42,194 nucleotides of DNA, from NCBI GenBank assembly GCA_016288005.1, contig JAEEXY010000021.1:1-42194 (forward strand), written 5' to 3'. The translations under genes were made by a program, and so were the position numbers. The notes beneath the pieces were generated by a model that worked only from the letters and a program-made list of their open reading frames with translations, did no database searches and was not told the DNA's origin. This DNA is from Lachnospiraceae bacterium. Lineage in GTDB: Bacteria > Bacillota > Clostridia > Lachnospirales > Lachnospiraceae. The number at the start of each line of letters is the position of its first letter. The stretch's first letter is position 1. Of this stretch, positions 24,218 to 31,554 are shown in pieces.

Positions 24218-27052
24218 TCAGTGCGCCTCGTACCAGTCGTGTCCCGACGCTATTCCAACTTCAAGGGATACCGCCATATCGGCAGCTCCCCTCATTTCCT
24301 CGATAAGTATCTTTTTGACCTCGTCAACCAGCTCAGCCGGGGTCTCGACGAGCAGCTCATCGTGCACCTGGAGCACCAGCCTGGCCGCGGGCAGCTCACG
24401 CCTCAGTCTCGCATCGACATGTATCATCGCGATCTTGATGATGTCAGCCGCGGTGCCCTGTATCGGCGAGTTCATCGCCACACGGTCTCCGAACTGCCTC
24501 TGCATGTAATTCTGCGAGGTAAGCTCAGGGATAGGACGTCTCCTGCCGAAGCCCGTAACAGCGTAGCCCTTTTCGCGCGCGGTCTTTACGAGCCCGTCCA
24601 GATAGGACTTGATCTGCGGATAGGTCTCAAAGTAATCCGCAATGTATTTCTCGGCCTCCTTGATCGGTATGCCGAGCCCGTTGCTCAGCCCGAATGAGCT
24701 GATGCCGTAAACAATGCCGAAATTAACGGCCTTGGCGCGCGATCTGAGCTCCGGGGTAACCTCGTCGTAAGGAGTATGGAAAACCTCGGCCGCGGTCGCG
24801 CGGTGAATGTCCTTCGCGTCCTTATAGGCCGCGATCAGCTTCTCGTCGCCCGAGAGCGACGCCAGTATCCTCAGCTCTATCTGCGAATAATCCGCATCCA
24901 CGAACAGGCACCCGTCCGCGGGAACAAATACTTTTCTGAGCTCTCTGCCGAGCTCTGTCCTGATCGGTATGTTCTGAAGATTGGGGTCGGTGCTCGAGAG
25001 CCTGCCGGTAGCGGTGACCATCTGGTTGAACGTGGTCCTGATCCTGCCGTCAGCCTCTATGTAGTCACCCAGTCCGTCCGCGTAGGTGGACTTTAGTTTG
25101 GTCAGCTTCCTGTAATCGAGTATCTTTTCGACCACGGGATCCTCGATCTTGATCTCTTCGAGTACCTCGGCCGACGTCGAATATCCGGTCTTGGTCTTTT
25201 TCCCGTGGGGAAGCCTCAGTTTTTCAAACAGTATGATGCCCAGCTGTTTGGGCGAATTGATATTGAACTTCTCTCCGACATAATCGTAGATCTCGTTCTC
25301 GATCCTCTCGATGTCGGAAGCCAGGCTCTTTCCGAAGCTCTCGAGCAGTTCGGGCCGAACCAGCACACCGACACGCTCCATGCCCGCCAGTGTATATATG
25401 AGCGGCATCTCGATATCGTAAAAGATGCGTTCCATGCCGCTTTCCTTAAGTCTCTCGCTTAAGGGGCCGTAGCAGCGGTAAGCCGAATCGCTCTCGTAAA
25501 CCGCCAGCTTTATGATATCGTCGGGAGTCTCTTCGAACGCCGCTCTCACGCTGCGTTTTCCGAGCACATCCTTTGCGGAAGGTCTGATATCTCCTGTCAC
25601 AAAACGGTAAACCGACGCGGGATCGTAGGAACCCGAGATCGGATCGAGCAGATATGCGGCAACCGACGCGTCAAACGCGTCCATAAAGCCCTCCGAACCG
25701 ACCAGCTTAACACAGTTCTTCAGATCGAAGCCCGTCAGGCATACGCCCGAATCATCGAGCCTGGTCAGCAGATCGAGCAGGTATGTGCCGTTTACAAAGC
25801 CCTCCGCCCTGATGAAGAGGTGCTCCTCCTCACTGACGGTCAGCGCGATGCCGAGCATGCCCGATGCGTCTCCGAGCGCGGCTATGCCGATATGCGTACC
25901 GGTATGTCTCGCTCCGTCCGCGCTCGCGGCGGTAAGTCTCCCTGCCAGCTCCTCGATCCCGGACAGATCCGAGGTAACCTTATAGTCAATAGACGAGACA
26001 GCCTTCGTTTCGGTTCCGAAATCGGGCTTTAAAGACTTGAACTCCAGCTCATCGAAAACCTCGGCCGCAGCGGCGTTATCGATATGCGCGGACAGGTCTT
26101 CGAGCGTTAAGTCTCCCAGATCTATGTCCTTTTTGATCGTCGCGAGCTTTTTGCTGAGGAATGCTGCCTCGCGTCCCACCAGTTCATGCTCGTCGGTCTT
26201 CAGCAGATTGTTGATCGGCGAACGTGAGATGCCGATCTCCTTCCATGAGGCGGCCAGAGCCTTGAGTTCCTTGCCGTCGAGTCCCTCGAGCGCCGCGTAC
26301 AGCGCTTCGACTGTCTTATATTTCGCGATAAGGGCGACCGCCGTCGCGGGTCCGACGCCCGGAACGCCCTTGATATTGTCGGATGAATCACCCTGCAGTC
26401 CTTTAAGATCGGGAATCGAGGCCGGCTCCACACCGAACTCCGAAACCACTCTCTCGGGATTTAGCGGGAAACTGCGGTCCGCCGCGCTCCCGTCCTTCGG
26501 GAGCTTGTATTTCGCGTAGAGCTCGTCCGTTTTCTTGGCTGTGGAATGGATGATCCACAGATTCGTGCGCTCGGTGACCAGCTGGAGATAATCGTTGTCC
26601 TTGGTCATGATGCGCACGGGTATATCCTTTTCAAAACGCGCCGCAAGGCTGCCGCAGAAATCGTCAGCCTCGTATCTCTCATCCATGAACTGCCTGATGC
26701 CGAGCCTTTTCAGCACATCCTGACAAAGCCCGAACTGTTCTCCGAGCGGCTGCAGGGTCTCGCCCCTGTTCGCCTTATAATCGGGATACAGCTCGCGCCT
26801 GAACGTGTTGCGGCTCATGTCCCATGCCACCGCGATATACGCGGGCTTCTGGTTCTTCATTATGGTCATCAGAGAACGCACGAAACCGAAGACCGCATTT
26901 GTGTATACGCCCTTCGATGTCTGCATTATCTTATAAAAATACTTGGCCTTCTCCTCGTCCGTCTTCGCGAACATCACCTCTGCGGGAAGGTTCCCGAAGA
27001 ACTGTGTCGTAAGGAGACTCGAGCCGTCTATGATCAATAGGTATTTGTCCAA
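24218..27052 (-). CDS. polA: DNA polymerase I
   Basis: A 944-residue replication and repair enzyme. Residues 1-about 330 are the 5'-3' exonuclease, with YKANRGE, ADDFCGSLA, TKDNDYLQL and GDSSDNIKGVPGVGPATA. The middle region (about 345-550) has the size of the 3'-5' exonuclease, but the DxE metal motif is missing, so proofreading is probably lost. Residues about 560-944 are the polymerase: DYSQIELRILA, RAKAVNFGIVYGIS, SPIQGTAADIIK and QVHDELLVE. Residues about 15-45 (FFGNLPAEVMFAKTDEE...) are an insertion near the start of the exonuclease domain, longer than in E. coli. The start is a TTG at 27052 with a GGGGGC tract upstream; no in-frame ATG is better placed. Confidence 0.96.
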   Translation of the reverse strand: MDKYLLIIDGSSLLTTQFFGNLPAEVMFAKTDEEKAKYFYKIMQTSKGVYTNAVFGFVRSLMTIMKNQKPAYIAVAWDMSRNTFRRELYPDYKANRGETLQPLGEQFGLCQDVLKRLGIRQFMDERYEADDFCGSLAARFEKDIPVRIMTKDNDYLQLVTERTNLWIIHSTAKKTDELYAKYKLPKDGSAADRSFPLNPERVVSEFGVEPASIPDLKGLQGDSSDNIKGVPGVGPATAVALIAKYKTVEALYAALEGLDGKELKALAASWKEIGISRSPINNLLKTDEHELVGREAAFLSKKLATIKKDIDLGDLTLEDLSAHIDNAAAAEVFDELEFKSLKPDFGTETKAVSSIDYKVTSDLSGIEELAGRLTAASADGARHTGTHIGIAALGDASGMLGIALTVSEEEHLFIRAEGFVNGTYLLDLLTRLDDSGVCLTGFDLKNCVKLVGSEGFMDAFDASVAAYLLDPISGSYDPASVYRFVTGDIRPSAKDVLGKRSVRAAFEETPDDIIKLAVYESDSAYRCYGPLSERLKESGMERIFYDIEMPLIYTLAGMERVGVLVRPELLESFGKSLASDIERIENEIYDYVGEKFNINSPKQLGIILFEKLRLPHGKKTKTGYSTSAEVLEEIKIEDPVVEKILDYRKLTKLKSTYADGLGDYIEADGRIRTTFNQMVTATGRLSSTDPNLQNIPIRTELGRELRKVFVPADGCLFVDADYSQIELRILASLSGDEKLIAAYKDAKDIHRATAAEVFHTPYDEVTPELRSRAKAVNFGIVYGISSFGLSNGLGIPIKEAEKYIADYFETYPQIKSYLDGLVKTAREKGYAVTGFGRRRPIPELTSQNYMQRQFGDRVAMNSPIQGTAADIIKIAMIHVDARLRRELPAARLVLQVHDELLVETPAELVDEVKKILIEEMRGAADMAVSLEVGIASGHDWYEAH

Positions 27053-27067
27053 AACTGCCCCCGTGTA

Positions 27068-27099
27068 ATGACTATTTTTACATTTTTACGCATAGTCAT
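27068..27099. promoter_or_regulatory. Inverted repeat in the polA leader
   Basis: ATGACTAT and ATAGTCAT are separated by 16 bases of A/T-rich sequence, between the polA promoter and the start codon. It could be an operator or a weak RNA hairpin. The function is unknown. Confidence 0.4.
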
Positions 27100-27107
27100 A
27101 CATTGTT

Positions 27108-27136
27108 ATTATATCATCTCTCGGAATACAATGCAA
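27108..27136 (-). promoter_or_regulatory. Sigma-A promoter of the polA series
   Basis: On the minus strand TTGCAT (27136-27131) and a perfect TATAAT (27113-27108) are separated by 17 bases. It lies about 55 bases before the polA TTG and is the only good promoter I see at the head of the long minus-strand gene series. Confidence 0.75.
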
Positions 27137-27182
27137 TGCCGAGCTTTTCCGCGAAAAAGCGGGTGTTTCCGCATAAAACGGC

Positions 27183-28508
27183 TTATCTTGCCGCTTTTCT
27201 CCTGATCACAGCCACAGGGATCACCGCGATCGAGGCAACGATAGCCGCAGCGGCGTAGAGGCTGAAGGGAGGCACGAAATCGCTCCCGTTGATGCCCATC
27301 GCGTCGAGTCCGAGTATCAGAGAGATAATGGGTCCGATGATCATGGGGATCAGCACGGTAAAGCACATCCTGACGCCCTGTACCCTGCCTTCGCTGCCTG
27401 CCGGGATATTATCCTGGAAATTCGCGTTGAGTGCCGCAAGGAGCGAGAGCAGTCCGCCCATCATCACGATGCCGCCGGCATACAGCAGGAGGTTCCGAGC
27501 CGTGCCCGAAACATACTGTATGCAGTAGAAAGAGAGGATGCCGATAACTGTCATGAGAAGTACGGGGAAATAAAATCTCCTGCGCCCGTATTTGTCATAC
27601 ATGAATCCGAAGATACCGGTAACCACAGCGCTTCCGAGGATGATCACCGCCATCGGGATCACAAAGCCGTCTCCGAGCCCTAAGGTGATGATCAGGAAAT
27701 TGATCAGATACGAATAGAATGTCTGCTGCGCGGTCCCGATAAGGCATGCGGCTATAAGTGTCACATACATCATCTTATTGCCGCGGATCGTCTCTCGCCT
27801 GAAACCGTAGAAGGTATCACCGAGCGTATCTTTAGCGCCTGCTTTTACGGCGCTCAGTCCTTTCGCGTCCTTCATGACGAAAAGCGCGATGATGCCCGAG
27901 ATCAGCGGGATGAGCCCGATAACAACAAAAAATGCCGCATTGCTCTCGTTTGCCGAATTGTACAGACCTCCGAGTCCCACGAACACGATGACCACCGCTA
28001 TGACGGGGAGGATCGAGAGGATGCCGTTTAACTTTCCCCTGTTCGTATCGTCCGTGTTGTCGGCCACCCATGCGTTGAAAGCGGCGTCGTTCGAGGTCGA
28101 GCCCGCGAACGTCATGATGCAGTCAAACAGTATGATGAGCACCGCCACCATGAATACCGAACCCGACGAAACCTTCATCGGGAGCAGCGCGAAGAGCATG
28201 ATCGTAATGCCCCAGAATATATATCCGAAAGCTATGAAAGGCTTTCTCCTGCCCGCTCTGTCGGACCATGCGCCGGCAAAGACCGTCGTCGCTGTAGCCG
28301 CGACCGCCGAGAGGATGACCATCAGCGTCGTGACCCAGTAGGACATGTCGCTCCTGCCTGAATTGGCAAAAACATCCTGCGCGAAGGTCGCGAAGTACAT
28401 GTTTTCGACGATCCACGCGATCTGTCCGATCAGTCCGAAGAATATCGCGTTGAACCACACTTTTCCGCCCAGAGGCGTAGCCTGTACACTGTTTGTGTTT
28501 TTTTCCAT
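27183..28508 (-). CDS. Major facilitator superfamily transporter
   Basis: A 441-residue integral membrane protein with about 12 hydrophobic segments and a short cytoplasmic N-terminus (residues 1-14). The loop between spans 2 and 3 carries GAWSDRAGRRKPF, the MFS motif A, and a related MYDKYGRRRFYF loop follows span 8. The general form is closest to sugar-type (GPH/SLC45-like) MFS carriers, but the substrate cannot be read from the sequence. It is transcribed alone, divergently from the ECF sigma gene, with which it shares a promoter region. AAGGGGTTGGGG precedes the ATG. Confidence 0.88.
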   Translation of the reverse strand: MEKNTNSVQATPLGGKVWFNAIFFGLIGQIAWIVENMYFATFAQDVFANSGRSDMSYWVTTLMVILSAVAATATTVFAGAWSDRAGRRKPFIAFGYIFWGITIMLFALLPMKVSSGSVFMVAVLIILFDCIMTFAGSTSNDAAFNAWVADNTDDTNRGKLNGILSILPVIAVVIVFVGLGGLYNSANESNAAFFVVIGLIPLISGIIALFVMKDAKGLSAVKAGAKDTLGDTFYGFRRETIRGNKMMYVTLIAACLIGTAQQTFYSYLINFLIITLGLGDGFVIPMAVIILGSAVVTGIFGFMYDKYGRRRFYFPVLLMTVIGILSFYCIQYVSGTARNLLLYAGGIVMMGGLLSLLAALNANFQDNIPAGSEGRVQGVRMCFTVLIPMIIGPIISLILGLDAMGINGSDFVPPFSLYAAAAIVASIAVIPVAVIRRKAAR

Positions 28509-28578
28509 TTCCCCAACCCCTTTTGCATTTTCGTTGCGGGACGATACCGCTTAAAAACGCGGGATATCCCATAGAAAG

Positions 28579-28606
28579 ATTATATTCATGAATTGTTGAT
28601 TTTCAA
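28579..28606 (-). promoter_or_regulatory. Promoter of the MFS gene
   Basis: On the minus strand TTGAAA (28606-28601) and a perfect TATAAT (28584-28579) are separated by 16 bases. The -35 box overlaps the -35 box of the divergent sigma-factor promoter. Confidence 0.72.
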
Positions 28607-28624
28607 TACTCTATCATTTACAAT
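28596..28624 (+). promoter_or_regulatory. Promoter of the ECF sigma-factor operon
   Basis: TTGATT (28596-28601) and TACAAT (28619-28624) are separated by 17 bases, 37 bases before the ATG. It looks like a housekeeping promoter rather than an ECF target, which suggests basal expression independent of the encoded sigma factor. Confidence 0.65.
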
Positions 28625-28660
28625 CATACTTGAGAAAAAATGTCGGGGAGGTGATCATCC

Positions 28661-29212
28661 ATGATCAGAGGCGAGGCCGATGAGGCCGTTTATCTCCGTT
28701 ACCTCGACTCCGCTGCCGATGATGACCTTCGAACACTTCTCGAGCGGTACCGCGATCCGCTCACTCTGTTTCTCTACGGATTCCTGCACAATATGGAGGA
28801 TGCCGAGGAGCTGATGCTCGACGCCTTTGCCGTCATCGCTTCCGGAACCGCCTCTTTCTCGGGCAAGAGCAGCTTTAAGACCTGGCTCTTCGCGATCGGA
28901 CGCAATCTCGCCTATAAAAAGCTCAGACGCGATCATTTCTTTTTTGTCCCTCTGGATGAGGCGCTCACCGCCGACGACGGCGTGCCCGACGCCGAACTCT
29001 TAAAGGACGAACGTTCCCGGATGCTCTACGAAGCCATGAGCAGGATCAATCCCGAATACAGACAGGCGCTGTACCTGACATATTTCGAGGAAATGTCCGC
29101 CGATGAGGTCGCGGCTGTACTCAAAAAGAACCGCAAGCAGGTCTACAATCTGATCGCGCGCGGCAAAGAATCACTGAAAACCAGGCTCATTGAAATGGGC
29201 TTTGAATTATAA
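28661..29212 (+). CDS. ECF-family RNA polymerase sigma factor
   Basis: A 183-residue two-domain sigma-70 factor. Region 2 covers about residues 22-92 (LLERYRDPLTLFLYGFLHNMEDAEELMLDAF, then SFKTWLFAIGRNLAYKKLRR). Region 4 covers about 122-178 and contains a helix-turn-helix (MSADEVAAVLKKNRKQVYNLIARGKESLKTRL). Region 3 is absent, as in ECF factors. The leader has GGAGGTGAT 10 bases before the ATG, a perfect match to the 16S anti-SD sequence. No gene for an RsiW-like zinc-binding anti-sigma factor follows; instead four membrane proteins do, one of them PrsW-like. The sigma factor is therefore probably held and released by a membrane system. Confidence 0.93.
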   Translation: MIRGEADEAVYLRYLDSAADDDLRTLLERYRDPLTLFLYGFLHNMEDAEELMLDAFAVIASGTASFSGKSSFKTWLFAIGRNLAYKKLRRDHFFFVPLDEALTADDGVPDAELLKDERSRMLYEAMSRINPEYRQALYLTYFEEMSADEVAAVLKKNRKQVYNLIARGKESLKTRLIEMGFEL

Positions 29213-29235
29213 CGGGCCTGCCCGTGAAAGGAATC

Positions 29236-29373
29236 ATGATGACTTTTTTATTTCTCGACTCAGCCGCCGCAGGCTATATAACACTCGGCGCACTGGCTTT
29301 TGTCTTCGGAATTCTCGTTACTCTCCTCTGCATACGTGTCCGCGATCTGAACAAGGAGAAAAAGCATGAATAA
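29236..29373 (+). CDS. 45-residue single-span membrane protein
   Basis: A short frame from ATG at 29236 (or the next codon, 29239) to TAA at 29371 codes MMTFLFLDSAAAGYITLGAL in its first part and ends in KEKKHE. Residues about 10-32 form one membrane span; the tail is charged (RVRDLNKEKKHE), predicting a cytoplasmic C-terminus. GAAAGGAATC precedes the start. Its last codons overlap the start of the next gene (ATG at 29366), so the two are probably translationally coupled. It lies between an ECF sigma gene and its membrane partners and may be a subunit or regulator of that module. No homologue comes to mind. Confidence 0.65.
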   Translation: MMTFLFLDSAAAGYITLGALAFVFGILVTLLCIRVRDLNKEKKHE

Positions 29374-30205
29374 TGATGTTATGCGCGCCGCGATGGATGT
29401 ATTCGCGATCCTGCTGATCGGCTATCTGGTATTCAGGGTCCTCCGTTTCATCAACAGAACGCACGCCCGGGTGGGCATACTTTATGTGGCTTACGGATTG
29501 CTGTGTACTTTTTTCTCCTCGGTCTACTGGCTGATCCATGTTCTTCTCGATACCGATTACCGTTTTCCGTTCGGTGCGAACGATGTCGGTGATATCGGCA
29601 TGTTCCTGCTGTTTGCCTCCGCTCTCGCCATCATTTTTAAGGATGCCGGGAAAAAGGCTGTGCTCGAGGTCATCGGTACCCTGATATTCTCCGTTATCTC
29701 CGTGATACTCTGGATCATGTGGAGCGGCGAGGTCGTAAAGGATATCATATCCGGCATAGCTTTTGCCTACTTCTGCTGCCACGCCGTCCGTTCGGTCAGA
29801 CTCTCACACGGCTTCAGGAGGCTTGAATGGATATTCTTCGCCGCTTTTGTACTGGGCATAACGGTTGTCGAGGGCTGGATCTCTTTTCTTCCCGAGCCTC
29901 TGAACATCATAGTCGATTCGGCCTGCTACGTTATCATGTACACAATGCTCGTTGCACTGATGTGCAATGCCTTCGTTAAGATCGTCCGTTCAAAAACAAC
30001 CGCCGATGCCGCAGCAGCCGTCTCGATGTCCGCGGTCTGCTTCGCCTGGGGGCTCTCCTCGATGTACATGAGTGCTGAGCCGATGTACTTTTTCCCGCAG
30101 TTTTGCAGCTGGATATCACTGATATTCTTTACCGAGTCCTATATCACATACACCACGCTCGGTACTCCCGCGGTCTCTCCCGCAGAAAAGGAGGCGGCGC
30201 GATGA
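29366..30205 (+). CDS. Eight-span membrane protein of unknown function
   Basis: A 279-residue polytopic membrane protein with about eight hydrophobic segments (roughly 10-28, 37-61, 75-93, 98-118, 122-140, 153-172, 180-204 and 212-258, the last possibly two spans). I do not recognise the family and see no catalytic motif. AAGGAGAAAAAGC precedes the ATG. It overlaps the 45-residue gene before it by 8 bases and the PrsW-like gene after it by 4 bases (ATGA), so its product is likely made in proportion to both. In this setting it may be a sensor or the unconventional anti-sigma factor; this is inferred from gene order only. Confidence 0.85.
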   Translation: MNNDVMRAAMDVFAILLIGYLVFRVLRFINRTHARVGILYVAYGLLCTFFSSVYWLIHVLLDTDYRFPFGANDVGDIGMFLLFASALAIIFKDAGKKAVLEVIGTLIFSVISVILWIMWSGEVVKDIISGIAFAYFCCHAVRSVRLSHGFRRLEWIFFAAFVLGITVVEGWISFLPEPLNIIVDSACYVIMYTMLVALMCNAFVKIVRSKTTADAAAAVSMSAVCFAWGLSSMYMSAEPMYFFPQFCSWISLIFFTESYITYTTLGTPAVSPAEKEAAR

Positions 30206-30852
30206 TATATTCGGAAAATATCCTTATCTGCATAGAAATACCGCTTCTGATCTCGCTGCTGTTCATTGACCGCGCATCGAGGCGTTTTGTCGGATCGTTC
30301 ATCATGGGCATGATCGTATGCCTGCTTTCTGCGTATATCAGCGCATTCTTGAGCAGAGCCTCGGGTGTCGACGCGCAGACCGCGTCTGTCTACTACTCGC
30401 CCGTTGTCGAAGAGATCATGAAGATGCTGCCGTTGCTGTTTTACATGTTCGTTTTCTATCCGAGCGACAGGAGGCTGTTTATCTGCGGTACCGGCATCGG
30501 GCTGGGTTTTGCCACCTTCGAGAACTGCTGCTATATGCTCTCGTCGGGTTCGGGCGATTTCACCTACATCCTGATACGCGGCCTGTCGGTCGGTGTGCTG
30601 CATCTGGTATGCGCCCTCGCGCTGGTCATCATTCTCACGGACGCGCGCAGGCTCCGGGTGCTCTCGGTCGCCGGAATATTCGGCGCGCTCTCGCTTTCCG
30701 TAACACTGCACGGCATATACAATCTCCTGGTATCGGAACCGGGCCCGGCTTCATATATAGGCTACTGCCTGCCCGCAGCCGCCGCTGCCGCGCTCTACAT
30801 ACCGGGCCGGCGCCGCATCATGGGCAGGAGTTCCGGTGACAGGTCTGCCTGA
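30202..30852 (+). CDS. PrsW-like membrane glutamic protease
   Basis: A 216-residue membrane protein with about seven to eight spans. Residues aligning with PrsW motifs are E70-E71-x-x-K74 (PVVEEIMK), F106-E107 (ATFENCCY), H134 (VGVLHLV) and H170...N174 (LHGIYN). In Bacillus subtilis PrsW makes the first cut in the anti-sigma factor RsiW. Its position three genes after an ECF sigma factor fits that role, but the RsiW-type target is missing. The start at 30202 is preferred to an upstream frame at 30103 because AAAGGAGG lies 9 bases before it and the coding overlap with the previous gene shrinks to ATGA. The CPBP family, which uses related motifs, is the main alternative. Confidence 0.78.
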   Translation: MIYSENILICIEIPLLISLLFIDRASRRFVGSFIMGMIVCLLSAYISAFLSRASGVDAQTASVYYSPVVEEIMKMLPLLFYMFVFYPSDRRLFICGTGIGLGFATFENCCYMLSSGSGDFTYILIRGLSVGVLHLVCALALVIILTDARRLRVLSVAGIFGALSLSVTLHGIYNLLVSEPGPASYIGYCLPAAAAAALYIPGRRRIMGRSSGDRSA

Positions 30853-30917
30853 TATCAGGGTCAAAGAATAAAAAGTAAAAAATAAAAATTTTTTCATACA
30901 GGTGAGTAATCTGCCCT

Positions 30918-30945
30918 CCAAACGGTACTAATGGGTGAAAACGTA
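30918..30945 (+). promoter_or_regulatory. Possible ECF-type promoter before the two-span gene
   Basis: CCAAAC (30918-30923) and CGTA (30942-30945) are 18 bases apart, 42 bases before the next ATG. ECF promoters commonly have an AAC core at -35 and CGT at -10, but with about 16-base spacing, so this is only a weak candidate. An A/T-rich tract at 30861-30896 lies upstream. Confidence 0.3.
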
Positions 30946-30986
30946 TTCGGGGGGATGCGGATCATTGGGGGAAGGAGGAGTTTTAT

Positions 30987-31325
30987 ATGAAGTATGATAA
31001 TGACAGTGCGTTAAATGAGATCACGCGCAGAAAAGACGTACTTATCCGTGATCATAAGCGCAAAAAGATTGCGGAACTGGCTGCGGCGACCGCTGTTGTC
31101 GGGGTGATGCTCGTACTGTCGTTCATGAACATGAACCGGATCGCCGGCGTAGGCGAGATGTATTCCGTATACGGCTCCTTCCTGCTTTCGGATTCCGTCG
31201 GCGGATATGTACTGGTCGGTGTGCTCTGTTTTGCCGCCGCAGTCATCATCACTCTGCTCTGCGTACGCAGATGCAGCCGCAAGGATCGTCCCGCCTCAGG
31301 CGAGGAGCGTGACAGCGCGCTTTAA
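30987..31325 (+). CDS. Two-span membrane protein, putative sigma-module component
   Basis: A 112-residue protein with a cytoplasmic N-terminus of about 27 residues (MKYDNDSALNEITRRKDVLI, then RDHKRKK), a membrane span at about 31-47, an external loop of about 25 residues, a second span at about 72-94 and a basic tail. A short cytoplasmic helix before a span is how small anti-sigma factors hold their partner, so it could bind the ECF factor encoded upstream. It also could be a product of the regulon: the 134 bp gap before it may hold its own promoter. AAGGAGGAG precedes the ATG by 7 bases. No family assignment. Confidence 0.75.
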   Translation: MKYDNDSALNEITRRKDVLIRDHKRKKIAELAAATAVVGVMLVLSFMNMNRIAGVGEMYSVYGSFLLSDSVGGYVLVGVLCFAAAVIITLLCVRRCSRKDRPASGEERDSAL

Positions 31326-31381
31326 TCCTTGCGCCATGCCCGTTCGGGCAGATTACTTTGCCAGCTACTTTTATTCTATAT

Positions 31382-31427
31382 CTAGGACAGGGGTACATGT
31401 CATCAGCGGCATGTACCCTTGTTCTAG
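31382..31427 (+). terminator. 18 bp hairpin with G-U pairs, downstream of the sigma module
   Basis: Arms at 31382-31399 (CTAGGACAGGGGTACATG) and 31410-31427 pair over 18 positions, two of them as G-U. Those two would be A-C mismatches in the opposite transcript, so the structure favours a plus-strand RNA. Only a short T run (GTGTTTTAAC) follows seven bases later, so it may be a weak terminator or a REP-like palindrome. The 229 bp gap around it also holds a small TGCCC-GTTC-GGGCA hairpin at 31337-31350 and the next promoter. Confidence 0.5.
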
Positions 31428-31456
31428 TCCGTGTTTTAACACCTGTTAAATCATTA

Positions 31457-31485
31457 TTGACTATTATCCGCCCTATTGCTATTCT
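31457..31485 (+). promoter_or_regulatory. Sigma-A promoter of the lyase-like gene
   Basis: TTGACT (31457-31462) and TATTCT (31480-31485) are separated by 17 bases, 69 bases before the ATG. The leader contains AAAAC-CGGGT-GTTTT and GTTTAAAAC palindromes at about 31512-31527, possible operator sites. Confidence 0.65.
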
Positions 31486-31554
31486 TAATATGAAATCCAT
31501 TGTTTACACGTTTAAAACCGGGTGTTTTCGAGCAACTTAGAAACGGAGGCAGGC

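Noticed and set aside
27114-27182. Terminator after the MFS gene (CCGC...GCGG hairpin)
   Set aside because: The stem has only 4 bp and no U tract follows on the minus strand.
31337-31350. TGCCC-GTTC-GGGCA hairpin as terminator of the sigma module
   Set aside because: No T run follows, and the stem is only 5 bp; the larger hairpin at 31382 is the better candidate.
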